Assembly (NCBI GenBank): GCA_020027475.1
Contig: JAHRAZ010000116.1
Span: forward strand, 1 to 36,862
Source of the DNA: Microthrixaceae bacterium
GTDB taxonomy: Bacteria > Actinomycetota > Acidimicrobiia > Acidimicrobiales > Microtrichaceae
Direction: 5' to 3'
DNA: 36,862 nt
Part shown: positions 7,171-14,391 of the stretch, one piece after another
Layout: each line of letters begins with the position of its first letter
Position numbering within the stretch: the stretch's first letter is position 1
Translations under genes and position numbers: made by a program
The notes under the pieces: generated by a model
What the model saw: the letters and a program-made list of their open reading frames with translations, nothing else
Database searches by the model: none
What the model was told of the DNA's origin: nothing

Positions 7171-8337
7171 ATGGAACCACACTTCGACCACATTCAGTCG
7201 AATGAAGATTTCGCCGCGCTTGTGGAGAGACTCGAGTTCGAGCCCTACTACGCCGTGGACACAGAGTTTCACCGCGAGAAGACCTACTTCCCCCAACTGG
7301 CCCTGGTTCAGATAGCCGACTCCCGGGGGGTCGCCGTGGTGGATGCCCTGGTGGTGGACCTCGAACCGCTCGCCGCGATTCTGGACGGACCCGGTGTGGC
7401 CGTGATGCATGCTGCCCGCCAGGACATGGAAGTGCTCGAGCGCGCCACCGGTACGGTTCCGCAAAGACTGATTGACACCCAGATCACGGCCGGATTTCTC
7501 GGTTACACATCCCCATCGTTGTCCAATCTCCTGGATCGGGAGTTGGGAGTCCGGATGGCCAAGGCCGATCGGCTGACCGATTGGATGAAACGACCTCTCA
7601 CAGATGCCCAGTTGACGTATGCGGCCGCTGACGTTGCAAACCTCCTGCAACTCAGCGAACAACTCTGGGATCGAGTGCAAGATCGTGGACGACAGACATG
7701 GGTGCTCGAGGCCTTCGAAGAGTTGCGCACGACTCCTCGTGGACCGAGGGAACCGTCGGCGGCGTGGCAACGAATCAAGGAGATCAGGCATCTGAAGGGC
7801 GCGAAGCTGGCTACCGCTCAGGCTGTTGCTGCCTGGCGGGAGATCCGGGCGACGCAGAGCGACGTTACCCCGCGATTCGTTCTCTCCGATCTGGGCGTGG
7901 TGTCGGTTGCATCGAGCAATCCGGGCTCGGTGGAGGATCTTCGCCGTCTGCGAGGTGTGGACGGCCGTTCGTTCCGCTCCGGTGTCGGAGAGGAATTGTT
8001 GGCCGTAGTTGAGTCCGCCAAAGGCACCAAACCTGCATCCAAGGCTTCGGACAAAACCCCCGAGATGCCGTCGAACCTGCGTCCCGTCCTGCCACTCATC
8101 TCCGCCTGGGCAAACCAGCAGGCGCGAACCCTTGAGCTCGAGGCCTCCCTGCTGGCCACGAGAACTGACCTCGAGGACCTTCTGCGGGGAATTCCTGACG
8201 CTCGCCTCGCCACCGGATGGCGTTCCGAGATCGTGGGGGAACCCATACGCCGGTTGGTGGCCGGCGAAGCGGCGCTCGCTTTCGAAAAGGGATCCGGGTT
8301 GGTGCTGCTCGATAGACCCGACGATCCGCCGCTGTAG
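7171..8337 (+). CDS. rnd: Ribonuclease D
   Basis: A 3'-5' exoribonuclease of the DEDDy type that trims tRNA and other structured RNAs. The exonuclease residues are visible: Asp30 and Glu32 in YAVDTEFH, Asp85 in HAARQDMEVL, Tyr150 and Asp154 in LTYAAADVANLL. An HRDC domain follows (about residues 200-290) and a C-terminal helical region completes 388 residues, the normal RNase D length. ATG 7171 has no clear Shine-Dalgarno sequence; the gene is probably co-transcribed with the rhodanese gene 26 nt upstream. It ends the plus-strand run and faces convergent minus-strand genes. Confidence 0.93.
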   Translation: MEPHFDHIQSNEDFAALVERLEFEPYYAVDTEFHREKTYFPQLALVQIADSRGVAVVDALVVDLEPLAAILDGPGVAVMHAARQDMEVLERATGTVPQRLIDTQITAGFLGYTSPSLSNLLDRELGVRMAKADRLTDWMKRPLTDAQLTYAAADVANLLQLSEQLWDRVQDRGRQTWVLEAFEELRTTPRGPREPSAAWQRIKEIRHLKGAKLATAQAVAAWREIRATQSDVTPRFVLSDLGVVSVASSNPGSVEDLRRLRGVDGRSFRSGVGEELLAVVESAKGTKPASKASDKTPEMPSNLRPVLPLISAWANQQARTLELEASLLATRTDLEDLLRGIPDARLATGWRSEIVGEPIRRLVAGEAALAFEKGSGLVLLDRPDDPPL

Positions 8338-8364
8338 ACTCCGGGTCGGTTTCACCTGAACAGC

Positions 8365-8393
8365 CCACAACCTCCTGGGCGGGAGTCTTGTGG
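8365..8393. terminator. Stem-loop between convergent genes
   Basis: CCACAA (8365-8370) pairs with TTGTGG (8388-8393), and CTCC (8372-8375) pairs with GGAG (8382-8385), giving about 10 bp of stem with a small bulge and a 6-nt loop. It lies between the rnd stop and the convergent DUF1634-like gene. There is no U-tract, so terminator function is inferred from position and structure. Confidence 0.45.
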
Positions 8394-8451
8394 TGTGGAG
8401 GTTCGGCCCGTTGTGCGCAGCCCGCAATCGCACAGGAAGCACGACGCTCAG

Positions 8452-8483
8452 GAAGTCAATGGCTCAAGAAGTCAATGGCTCAA
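8452..8483. repeat. Perfect 16-bp tandem duplication at a stop codon
   Basis: The 16-bp unit GAAGTCAATGGCTCAA occurs twice head to tail (8452-8467, 8468-8483). The stop codon of the minus-strand gene (8474-8472) lies in one copy and an identical out-of-use copy follows. It looks like a recent slippage duplication. Confidence 0.8.
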
Positions 8484-8774
8484 GAAGAAGCCGACGGCCA
8501 CGACGAACAACACGAAACCCCCGACCAGTGCGAACCGCCGGTCGCCGCGGGACCACCACCGAACCACGAGCCAGAGAACGCGTACCAGCGGAATCGCGAT
8601 CAGAAGAACAATCATCCCGACTCCCGCCGCACGCCCGATTCGTTCCTGGGCGACAAGAGCAACGCCTGCAAGAACCACCACAGCTATCAACTCGGCGGAT
8701 AGAAACTCCGCCATCGGCCGGAACCTCTCCTCCCGTGGATCGGGTGGTGAACTGTCGGGAAAGCCGTCGGTCAT
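8472..8774 (-). CDS. DUF1634-like small membrane protein
   Basis: A 100-residue membrane protein with three predicted transmembrane stretches (about residues 26-42, 51-73 and 81-98). The central pattern GMIVLLIAIPLVRVLW followed by a short charged turn (SRGDRR) and a last hydrophobic helix matches the general layout of DUF1634 proteins, which are frequently encoded beside TauE/SafE permeases. The ATG at 8774 overlaps the stop of the permease gene (ATGA), so translation is coupled. The C terminus ends at a 16-bp tandem duplication. A role as a small partner of the permease is inferred from this pairing. A much longer in-frame reading upstream only mirrors the permease gene. Confidence 0.7.
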   Translation of the reverse strand: MTDGFPDSSPPDPREERFRPMAEFLSAELIAVVVLAGVALVAQERIGRAAGVGMIVLLIAIPLVRVLWLVVRWWSRGDRRFALVGGFVLFVVAVGFFLSH

Positions 8775-9595
8775 GTCGTCTGCACCAGTACGACCACGGC
8801 TATGAGCGCGAGCAACCCACCCGTGATCGTCTTTGCCCGGGAGGCCGGCAGTCGACTCTGAACCCGCGCCCCGATCAGGGCACCTCCGAGGGCACCCAGA
8901 ACCACCGCCGCACCACTGACGGGTGCCAGACGCCCCTGACCACTGAACACGATCAACCCGGTGGCTGCAGTGATCCCCATGGTGAAAGTCGACGTAGCGG
9001 CCGCCACCTTCACCGGCACTTTCATCACTTCGCTCATCGCAGGGGTTTTCAGAAAGCCACCGCCCACCCCGGCCATCCCCGAAATCGTCCCGGCTATCAA
9101 GGAAACGGTCAGACCGGCTGGGAGTCGCTTGGCCAGATACGGAACGGACTGCCCCCCGTGGTGATAGGTGCCTCCAAGAGTTCCTGGCCACTCGCCAGGG
9201 GAGTCGTCCACAAAGGTGCTCTTCGGGGGATTTCGAACTCCCCTGCGAGCGAGCGTGGCAATCGCCCCGGCGAGAGCACCGAAACCCAGCACTCGGGCCA
9301 GCCACACCGCTGGAAGGCTGGTGGAGATCAAGGCTCCGAACACGGCTCCGATTGCCGCAGGTGCTTCGATGGTGAGTCCCAGCCGATGATGTACGAGACC
9401 ATCGTCGAGCTGGCGCAGGGATGCTGCCAAGGACGTGCCGGCGACGGAGATGAGGCCCAGCGGGGCGGCCTCCAGCGGTGAGAGGCCGAATGCCACGAGA
9501 GTGGGCACCAGCAGGGTCGCACCACCGACACCACCGATAACACCGATAAAGGCGGTCAACGCTCCGAGAGGTATGAGGTAATAGGTGTCCATCAT
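8771..9595 (-). CDS. TauE/SafE family permease
   Basis: A 274-residue integral membrane protein of the sulfite exporter TauE/SafE family. It has two repeats, each with a Gly-rich helix start: GALTAFIGVIGGVGGATLLVPTL split near the N terminus and GTISGMAGVGGGFLKTPAM after a cytoplasmic linker (about residues 110-160). About eight hydrophobic segments are seen. Members move anions such as sulfite, sulfoacetate or other organosulfur compounds; the substrate here is unknown. The start has two adjacent ATG codons (9595 and 9592) without a Shine-Dalgarno sequence. The DUF1634-like gene follows with a 4-nt overlap. The rhodanese gene nearby is on the other strand and not clearly linked. Confidence 0.88.
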   Translation of the reverse strand: MMDTYYLIPLGALTAFIGVIGGVGGATLLVPTLVAFGLSPLEAAPLGLISVAGTSLAASLRQLDDGLVHHRLGLTIEAPAAIGAVFGALISTSLPAVWLARVLGFGALAGAIATLARRGVRNPPKSTFVDDSPGEWPGTLGGTYHHGGQSVPYLAKRLPAGLTVSLIAGTISGMAGVGGGFLKTPAMSEVMKVPVKVAAATSTFTMGITAATGLIVFSGQGRLAPVSGAAVVLGALGGALIGARVQSRLPASRAKTITGGLLALIAVVVLVQTT

Positions 9596-9737
9596 CGGCG
9601 AGTTTGGATCGCCGGGTGAGGTAAGTGATTGGTTCGGGGCATGGTTGTGGCACTGAAGGCAGCCGTGGTGACACTGGCTCGTGGCTGCGCCGTCACCGCG
9701 AACCTACCCCGAAGAACGCGCGGCGTGAGATTCCCCG

Positions 9738-9771
9738 GGCTGCGTCTGCAATGAGGGCAGATTGTGCAGCC
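9738..9771. other. Intergenic stem-loop
   Basis: GGCTGC (9738-9743) pairs with GCAGCC (9766-9771), and TCTGC (9745-9749) pairs with GCAGA (9757-9761), with a 7-nt loop and then TTTC. It lies in the 257-bp gap between divergent genes, the largest gap in the window. It resembles a terminator on the plus strand, but no plus-strand gene precedes it, so it may end a small RNA or an antisense transcript. The rest of the gap shows only the -10-like box at 9813. Confidence 0.4.
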
Positions 9772-9812
9772 TTTCACAGCGCCATGAACATGAACTTGCC
9801 TTTGGGGGAGGC

Positions 9813-9818
9813 TATAGT
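9813..9818 (+). promoter_or_regulatory. Possible -10 box of the 71-residue protein gene
   Basis: TATAGT sits 35 nt upstream of GTG 9853; a start near 9825 gives a leader of about 28 nt that contains GGGGAG. No convincing -35 box is seen. Confidence 0.5.
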
Positions 9819-9852
9819 TACGGGTTCGGTCACCAACGACGGGGAGTGCGCC

Positions 9853-10068
9853 GTGAAGAAGGGTCGGCATCGCCGATATGAAGAGGCCAGAGCGCTCAAG
9901 CGTGGTCCGGACCTCGACATAGAAGATCTTTTCACAGACTTGCGAGAACAGGGGTCTGCCGGTGGTCCGACTCCGGTTCATTCCGACGAGTCACTGGATG
10001 ATCCCTCCGACTCCATCGATGTCGAGGAAGAAGAAGACGACTACGCAAGGTACGCCGAGGGCGACTAA
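9853..10068 (+). CDS. Small protein with basic N terminus and acidic C terminus
   Basis: I do not recognise this 71-residue protein. It has a basic head (KKGRHRRYEEARALKRG) and a strongly acidic tail (DVEEEEDDYARYAEGD), joined by a Gly/Ser/Pro/Asp-rich middle, with no hydrophobic segment. It is probably cytoplasmic and partly disordered. GTG 9853 has GGGGAG 6 nt upstream and a TATAGT box further up, which is why I prefer it to in-frame starts up to 228 nt earlier. Its stop codon overlaps the stop of the convergent Cys-rich gene by 4 nt. The bipolar charge could suit nucleic-acid or protein binding, but no function can be assigned. Confidence 0.65.
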   Translation: MKKGRHRRYEEARALKRGPDLDIEDLFTDLREQGSAGGPTPVHSDESLDDPSDSIDVEEEEDDYARYAEGD

Positions 10069-10802
10069 CCCCCTGATTTCCTGCGTTTGGGGCCGGCGAT
10101 CCTGGTGCCGTGACTGCTGAGCAGATCGATCTCCCGCATCAACTCGGAATGTATGGGCGACCCCACCATTGCGACGATTTCGTCTGCCATGGTGTCCACC
10201 ACGCGATTTCCAACGGTAGCGGAAGGCCCGAACGCCTCGGAACCTTCGGTGCACCACCAATGGAACTCCTCACCACCGTCGCCCCAGTCGCGGCGGGTCC
10301 ACTCACGCAAAGTGTAGGTAGTGTGCCCGACCTCGTCCTCGGAAAAGGTCAGTCGCAACGGGAGTTGCCAGCAGACTTCGGGTTTCCAGTCCATCGGGTT
10401 CTCTGAAGCGTCCCGCGCTGCCACATGCAGGGCACATCCAGCACCCCGGGCAAACGTGGGTCCGTTCTGCATGATGCAAGCACCTTCATGTTGGCGTGTC
10501 ACCCACTCTCCCTCATCGTTGCGGTAAATGGCGCCGCCGGCATCTTTCGCTGCGTCGCGTTTCTGCCACTGCGAGCCATCGAGGTCATCGATGTAACGGC
10601 GCACCCGGATGCGGTCATCCTTGTCGGCGAAGTGGGCTCCGTAGGTACAACACCCCTGTTGAAGCTCACTGGCATTCTCCGGCAGCACTCCCTTGCATCC
10701 GGCTCCGTAAATGCAGTTCCACGAGGAGAGCAGAAACGTCACGTCGAACATCCAGGTGTCACCTTCGTATTCGAATGAAATCCAATCCCGCCTTGATGTC
10801 AT
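10065..10802 (-). CDS. Conserved-looking Cys-rich protein of unknown function
   Basis: A 245-residue cytoplasmic protein with eight cysteines in a regular layout: Cys30 and Cys36 (CIYGAGC), Cys51-Cys52 (GCCTYGAHF), Cys109, Cys123, Cys144 and Cys184. The spacing suggests metal or Fe-S cluster binding, loosely like YkgJ/DUF3109-type Cys-cluster proteins, but I cannot place it firmly in a family. It is also rich in Trp and charged residues and has no signal peptide. ATG 10802 is chosen because TAGTGT lies 7 nt upstream (leaderless pattern) and coding similarity seems to begin there; upstream in-frame sequence to 11015 is poor. It is divergent from a 69-residue protein gene and convergent with the gene at 9853. 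Confidence 0.75.
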   Translation of the reverse strand: MTSRRDWISFEYEGDTWMFDVTFLLSSWNCIYGAGCKGVLPENASELQQGCCTYGAHFADKDDRIRVRRYIDDLDGSQWQKRDAAKDAGGAIYRNDEGEWVTRQHEGACIMQNGPTFARGAGCALHVAARDASENPMDWKPEVCWQLPLRLTFSEDEVGHTTYTLREWTRRDWGDGGEEFHWWCTEGSEAFGPSATVGNRVVDTMADEIVAMVGSPIHSELMREIDLLSSHGTRIAGPKRRKSGG

Positions 10803-10809
10803 CCGCAAG

Positions 10810-10815
10810 ACACTA
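10810..10815 (-). promoter_or_regulatory. Leaderless -10 box of the Cys-rich protein gene
   Basis: TAGTGT on the minus strand is followed after 7 nt by ATG 10802, with no Shine-Dalgarno sequence between them. Confidence 0.5.
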
Positions 10816-10834
10816 CGCTCGGCCAACACTGTCT

Positions 10835-10861
10835 GAGACCATTGCCGCTCGAGACCATTGC
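10835..10861. repeat. Direct repeat in a divergent promoter region
   Basis: GAGACCATTGC occurs at 10835-10845 and 10851-10861 (16-bp period), upstream of the Cys-rich gene. The first 10 bases also occur at 6793-6802 in the leader of the rhodanese gene. A shared regulator site is possible. Confidence 0.45.
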
Positions 10862-10940
10862 GGTTGATTGCATCTGGCAGTGGGCCTGCTCGCTGAGTTG
10901 CGGAACACCGGACTGAGTCAACACAAGGGAAAGCACCGTC

Positions 10941-11150
10941 ATGGCTGGCGAATTCGACAACATCCGATGCAGGCTCGAGGCAATCTCGGAGGAGTTGTCC
11001 GACCTGGCGATCCAACGGTTGCGCGAGTCGATCGACTCAGGTGGATCGGAACTTCCCGTGGACGAGAAACGTCTGACCCGGGCCAGGCGCGCTGTCGACA
11101 AGGCTGCTGCCCTGCTGGCCGAACCCGACGAGTTCAGGATCGACCACTGA
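10941..11150 (+). CDS. Small helical protein of unknown function
   Basis: A 69-residue soluble protein, mostly charged and Ala/Leu-rich, predicted to be helical (RLEAISEELSDLAIQRLRESI, split by a Gly/Ser turn, then ARRAVDKAAALL). No family is recognised. ATG 10941 has AAGGGA about 10 nt upstream. It overlaps the end of the convergent fbiC gene by 17 nt. Its length, start signal and composition support a real gene, but homology would be needed to be sure. Confidence 0.6.
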   Translation: MAGEFDNIRCRLEAISEELSDLAIQRLRESIDSGGSELPVDEKRLTRARRAVDKAAALLAEPDEFRIDH

Positions 11151-13623
11151 GAACGGCCGAGGGTGCGGCTGCCACTTGCTCGTACAAGGTCGTCCGTTGC
11201 ACCAATCTTCGCCCCAGCGGTTCAACCGCGGCGGCGAACTCTGCTGCCGAGGCACTTGTACCGTGCTCAGCCCCCGCGGCTCGCGAAATGTTCTCGTCCA
11301 TGAGAGTTCCGCCAAGGTCATTCGCACCGGCCAACAACAGCTGGCGAAGCCCGCCCATACCCACCTTCACCCACGACCCCTGGACGTTGTCGATCAGACC
11401 TTGGTAGACGATACGAGCCACGGCGTGAACGAGTACGACTTCACGGAAGGTCGGGCCTCGTCGAGCGTGCTTCTGGAGATAGATCGGCGATGCCATGTGT
11501 ACGAAGGGCAATCCAACGAATTCGGTGAACCCGCCGGTCTCCGCCTGAAGTTCTCTGGTCACCAGAAGGTGGCGAGCCCAACTGCGGGGTGATTCGATCG
11601 AACCGAACATCATCGTGACGTTCGAACGAAGGCCCACGCCGTGTGCCGTGCGGTGTGCCTGCAGCCATTCCTCGGAGTTGACCTTGTCCGGGCAGAGTGT
11701 GGCGCGAACCTCATCGTCGAGGATTTCGGCGGCGGTTCCCGGAAGAGTCTTGAGACCCGCCTCCTTCATGCGTCGCAGGTAGCTGTCCAGGGGTTCATCG
11801 AGGCGTTTGGCTCCCTCCGTCACTTCCAGAGCAGTGAACCCGTGGATGTGCAGCTTCGGTGCGGCTTCGGACACAGCACGTGTCACGTCCAGGTAGTAGT
11901 CGCCGTCGAAGTCAGGATGGATTCCGCCCTGCAGGCAGACCTCGGTGGCACCGAGCTCCTCGGCCTCCCGGGCGCGTTCTGCGATGTCATCCAACGTGAG
12001 CAGGTACGGCTTGCCGCGGAGGTTGAGGCTGAGGGGACCTTTGGAGAAGCCGCAGAATCGGCATTTGAACGTACACACGTTGGTGTAGTTGATGTTTCGA
12101 TTCGCCACCCAGGTCACATCGTCTCCCACGACCTCGGCGCGGATGTCGTCTGCCAGCGCTCCAACAGCAGCGACTTCTGGTCCTCGCGCCGAAAAGAGGG
12201 CGGTGATTTCGTTCTCCCCGAGAGTCTGCCCCTGTCGAACTCCCTCGATCACATCGGAGACCGGTCCGCCGGAGGTGGGAGCTGCTCGGGTCTCCGGCAC
12301 TGTGGCAAGCTGCAGCCTGGCCGAAAGTCCAGGGGTGCCGTGGGTCTCCCGGGAAACTCCTGCGTCACCCTTCGCACGGTTGGTGATCAATTCCATCGGT
12401 TCGATCGGTGAACCGGAGTACCACTGTGTGGACTTCTGGCCGATCTGGATGACCTCTGCACCGTCGTTGACCGAGCCGGATTCCTTCCCGGCAGAGACTT
12501 CCGGGAACACGGCTCCGGGATCGTCCCTGGCCAACATCTCGGCGTCGGCGCGATCCATCACGGCGAATCGAAGTTCGGAATCGAGCCAGTCGGCGCGGCC
12601 TGCGAACTCGGGGTGGATCGTGAGTCGCGGAGCCATGGTGAATCCGTTGGCCTCGCTGATGGTACGGAGCTTCTCGATTGCCGGCCAGGGGCGTTCAGGA
12701 TTCACATGGTCAGCCGTCACAGGGGACACACCTCCCCAGTCATCGAGGCCTGCATCGAGCAGTTCACCGAAGTCGTCGCTCAAATTGGGCGGTGCCTGAA
12801 TGTGGATGTCCGAGTCGCAAATCAGCCGCGCCATGGCTATGGCTTCGATGAAGTCGGCGCGATCACATGGCGGTTCTGCCGCCATGGCGGTGGAAGATTT
12901 TGGCCGGAAGTTCTGAACGATCACTTCCTGGACGTGACCGTGACGACGGTGGGACTCCGCAATTGCTTCGAGCGCTCGGGCGCGGTCGGTCCGGGACTCA
13001 CCAATCCCCACCAGAATCCCTGTCGTGTAGGGAATCCTTAGTTCTCCGGCAGCCTCCAGGGTGGCCAAACGACGCTCGGGCCGTTTGTCGGGAGCTCCGC
13101 GGTGACACTCCAGGTCATCGCGAAGCGTTTCGATCATCATTCCCTGAGATGGGCAGACTCTCCTGAGCATCGCCAGTTCGGGTCCGCTCACCGCACCTGG
13201 ATTGGCATGTGGCAGAAGGCCTGATTCGCGCAGGACCAGGGCAGCCATCTCCGCCAGGTAGTGCACCGTGGAGTCGTAACCGTTGCCATGCAGCCATTCC
13301 GCGGCCGCAGGATAACGTTCTTCCGGGGCTTCCCCGAGGGTGAAGAGCGCTTCGTGACAGCCTGCTCGCGCACCTTGGCGGGCCACTGCCAGTATCTCCT
13401 GCGGCGTCATGTACGGCGACTCGACGCGTGCTGGTGGTTGAGCGAAGGTACAGTATCCGCAGCGGTCCCTGCAGAGCTTGGTGAGCGGTATGAACACCTT
13501 TGGCGAATAGGTGAGCCGGGCACCGAACAGTGCATCTCTTCGGGTTCCAGCTGCCGTGATCAGCTCATCGGGGGTAAGTGCCAACGCTTGTGTGGCGGTG
13601 AGGTTCGATCCCGGATTCGTCAC
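11134..13623 (-). CDS. fbiC: FbiC, F420 chromophore (FO) synthase
   Basis: FbiC makes 7,8-didemethyl-8-hydroxy-5-deazariboflavin (FO), the chromophore of coenzyme F420, from tyrosine and a ribityl-uracil. It is a fusion of CofG-like and CofH-like radical-SAM enzymes. Both cluster motifs are present: Cys51, Cys55 and Cys58 (CRDRCGYC) in the first half, and Cys517, Cys521 and Cys524 (CTFKCRFC) in the second. The length of 829 residues is normal for fused actinobacterial FbiC. A poorly conserved linker (about 365-455) separates the halves. GTG 13623 overlaps the stop of the upstream hxlR-type gene (GTGA), so the two are co-transcribed and coupled. No other F420 gene (fbiA, fbiB, fbiD) is in the window. 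Confidence 0.96.
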   Translation of the reverse strand: MTNPGSNLTATQALALTPDELITAAGTRRDALFGARLTYSPKVFIPLTKLCRDRCGYCTFAQPPARVESPYMTPQEILAVARQGARAGCHEALFTLGEAPEERYPAAAEWLHGNGYDSTVHYLAEMAALVLRESGLLPHANPGAVSGPELAMLRRVCPSQGMMIETLRDDLECHRGAPDKRPERRLATLEAAGELRIPYTTGILVGIGESRTDRARALEAIAESHRRHGHVQEVIVQNFRPKSSTAMAAEPPCDRADFIEAIAMARLICDSDIHIQAPPNLSDDFGELLDAGLDDWGGVSPVTADHVNPERPWPAIEKLRTISEANGFTMAPRLTIHPEFAGRADWLDSELRFAVMDRADAEMLARDDPGAVFPEVSAGKESGSVNDGAEVIQIGQKSTQWYSGSPIEPMELITNRAKGDAGVSRETHGTPGLSARLQLATVPETRAAPTSGGPVSDVIEGVRQGQTLGENEITALFSARGPEVAAVGALADDIRAEVVGDDVTWVANRNINYTNVCTFKCRFCGFSKGPLSLNLRGKPYLLTLDDIAERAREAEELGATEVCLQGGIHPDFDGDYYLDVTRAVSEAAPKLHIHGFTALEVTEGAKRLDEPLDSYLRRMKEAGLKTLPGTAAEILDDEVRATLCPDKVNSEEWLQAHRTAHGVGLRSNVTMMFGSIESPRSWARHLLVTRELQAETGGFTEFVGLPFVHMASPIYLQKHARRGPTFREVVLVHAVARIVYQGLIDNVQGSWVKVGMGGLRQLLLAGANDLGGTLMDENISRAAGAEHGTSASAAEFAAAVEPLGRRLVQRTTLYEQVAAAPSAVLSGRS

Positions 13624-14249
13624 ATCGCACCCCGGGGCGCCGTGGCGGGTTCGCCCGTTTCCGGTTCATTTGTTCCGGACTCGCTGGTGTCGGCACTCCA
13701 GGAATGGCGGCTTGTGATCTCGGTCGGGTCGAAATCACGCTGGCAGGTCCGACAATGCAGTTCGATCTCGACCTCGGTCCCACAGGGCGAATGGAGTAGA
13801 ACCGTGGGCGGGTCACCCGCCGACAACCACTTGTCTCCCCAATGCATCAGCGATACGAGGATCGGAGACAACTCCCGGCCCATGTTTGTGAGGCGGTATT
13901 CGAAGCGGGGTGGGTGATCCATGTATTGGCGTTTGTCCAGAACCCCGGCCCCCACGAGGTCTCTCAGACGGTCGGCAAGAACCGCCTTCGGAATTCCCAG
14001 ATCCTCATGGATTTCCGAGAAACGACGGATGCCCCGGAACGCGTCGCGCATGATGAGGATGCTCCACCGGTCGCCGATGACTCCCAGCGCACTCTCTATT
14101 GAGCACTGTCCGAATGGCGCCATGGTGGGGCGCCGTATGAGTTCCGAGTCCCGGTGCTCAGCTGAGCCGGGCGATGTTCGGCCCTCGGCCTCTCCAGCTG
14201 GAAATGGTTCGGTCGGCTTTTCCCGGGCGGCGTCCGGTGGCGTGCTCAC
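13620..14249 (-). CDS. HxlR-family winged-helix regulator
   Basis: A 209-residue regulator with the HxlR winged helix at about residues 48-135: CSIESALGVIGDRWSILIMRD, interrupted here for length, then FSEIHEDLGIPKAVLADRLRDL (recognition region) and the wing RFEYRLTNMGREL. The conserved N-terminal Cys of the family is present, and a C-terminal part carries Cys...CRTC, which could bind zinc. Residues 1-42 are a Pro/Glu-rich extension. GTG 14249 is supported by TAGCTT 8 nt upstream; an internal ATG at 14123 would remove only the extension. It lies directly upstream of fbiC with overlapping stop and start. Operator-like repeats sit upstream, so autoregulation and control of fbiC are inferred. Confidence 0.88.
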   Translation of the reverse strand: MSTPPDAAREKPTEPFPAGEAEGRTSPGSAEHRDSELIRRPTMAPFGQCSIESALGVIGDRWSILIMRDAFRGIRRFSEIHEDLGIPKAVLADRLRDLVGAGVLDKRQYMDHPPRFEYRLTNMGRELSPILVSLMHWGDKWLSAGDPPTVLLHSPCGTEVEIELHCRTCQRDFDPTEITSRHSWSADTSESGTNEPETGEPATAPRGAM

Positions 14250-14257
14250 AGGATGCG

Positions 14258-14263
14258 AAGCTA
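14258..14263 (-). promoter_or_regulatory. Leaderless -10 box of the hxlR-fbiC operon
   Basis: TAGCTT on the minus strand is followed after 8 nt by GTG 14249. The -35 region would fall at about 14281-14286, inside the first operator repeat. Confidence 0.5.
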
Positions 14264-14277
14264 GCAGGGTTCACTAT

Positions 14278-14335
14278 CCGAACCGACTCAGTTCGGTTTC
14301 CGAACTTAGTTGAGAGGTCGCTTTCCGAACTGAGT
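14278..14335. promoter_or_regulatory. Operator array upstream of hxlR-fbiC
   Basis: Four copies of an 11-bp half-site lie here. The reference CCGAACTGAGT is at 14325-14335; CCGAACTTAGT (10 of 11) at 14300-14310; CCGAACCGACT (9 of 11) at 14278-14288; and the exact reverse complement ACTCAGTTCGG at 14286-14296. The copies at 14286 and 14300 form a dyad with 11-bp arms and a 3-bp spacer, a size suited to a winged-helix dimer. The array overlaps the expected -35 region of the hxlR promoter. Confidence 0.7.
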
Positions 14336-14391
14336 ACAGGAGTTGGTTCTTGCCCGGGAATGGCAGCAGAGTCCGGAGTGCAGCCGAGCCG

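Noticed and set aside
8334-8339. TAGACT as a possible promoter
   Set aside because: It includes the rnd stop codon and has no plus-strand gene downstream.
6946-8442. Minus-strand open frame of about 500 codons opposite rhodanese and RNase D genes
   Set aside because: Shadow of two confident plus-strand genes.
8775-9674. Upstream extension of the DUF1634-like frame to 400 codons
   Set aside because: The extension mirrors the TauE/SafE gene in another frame; the real start is the overlapping ATG at 8774.
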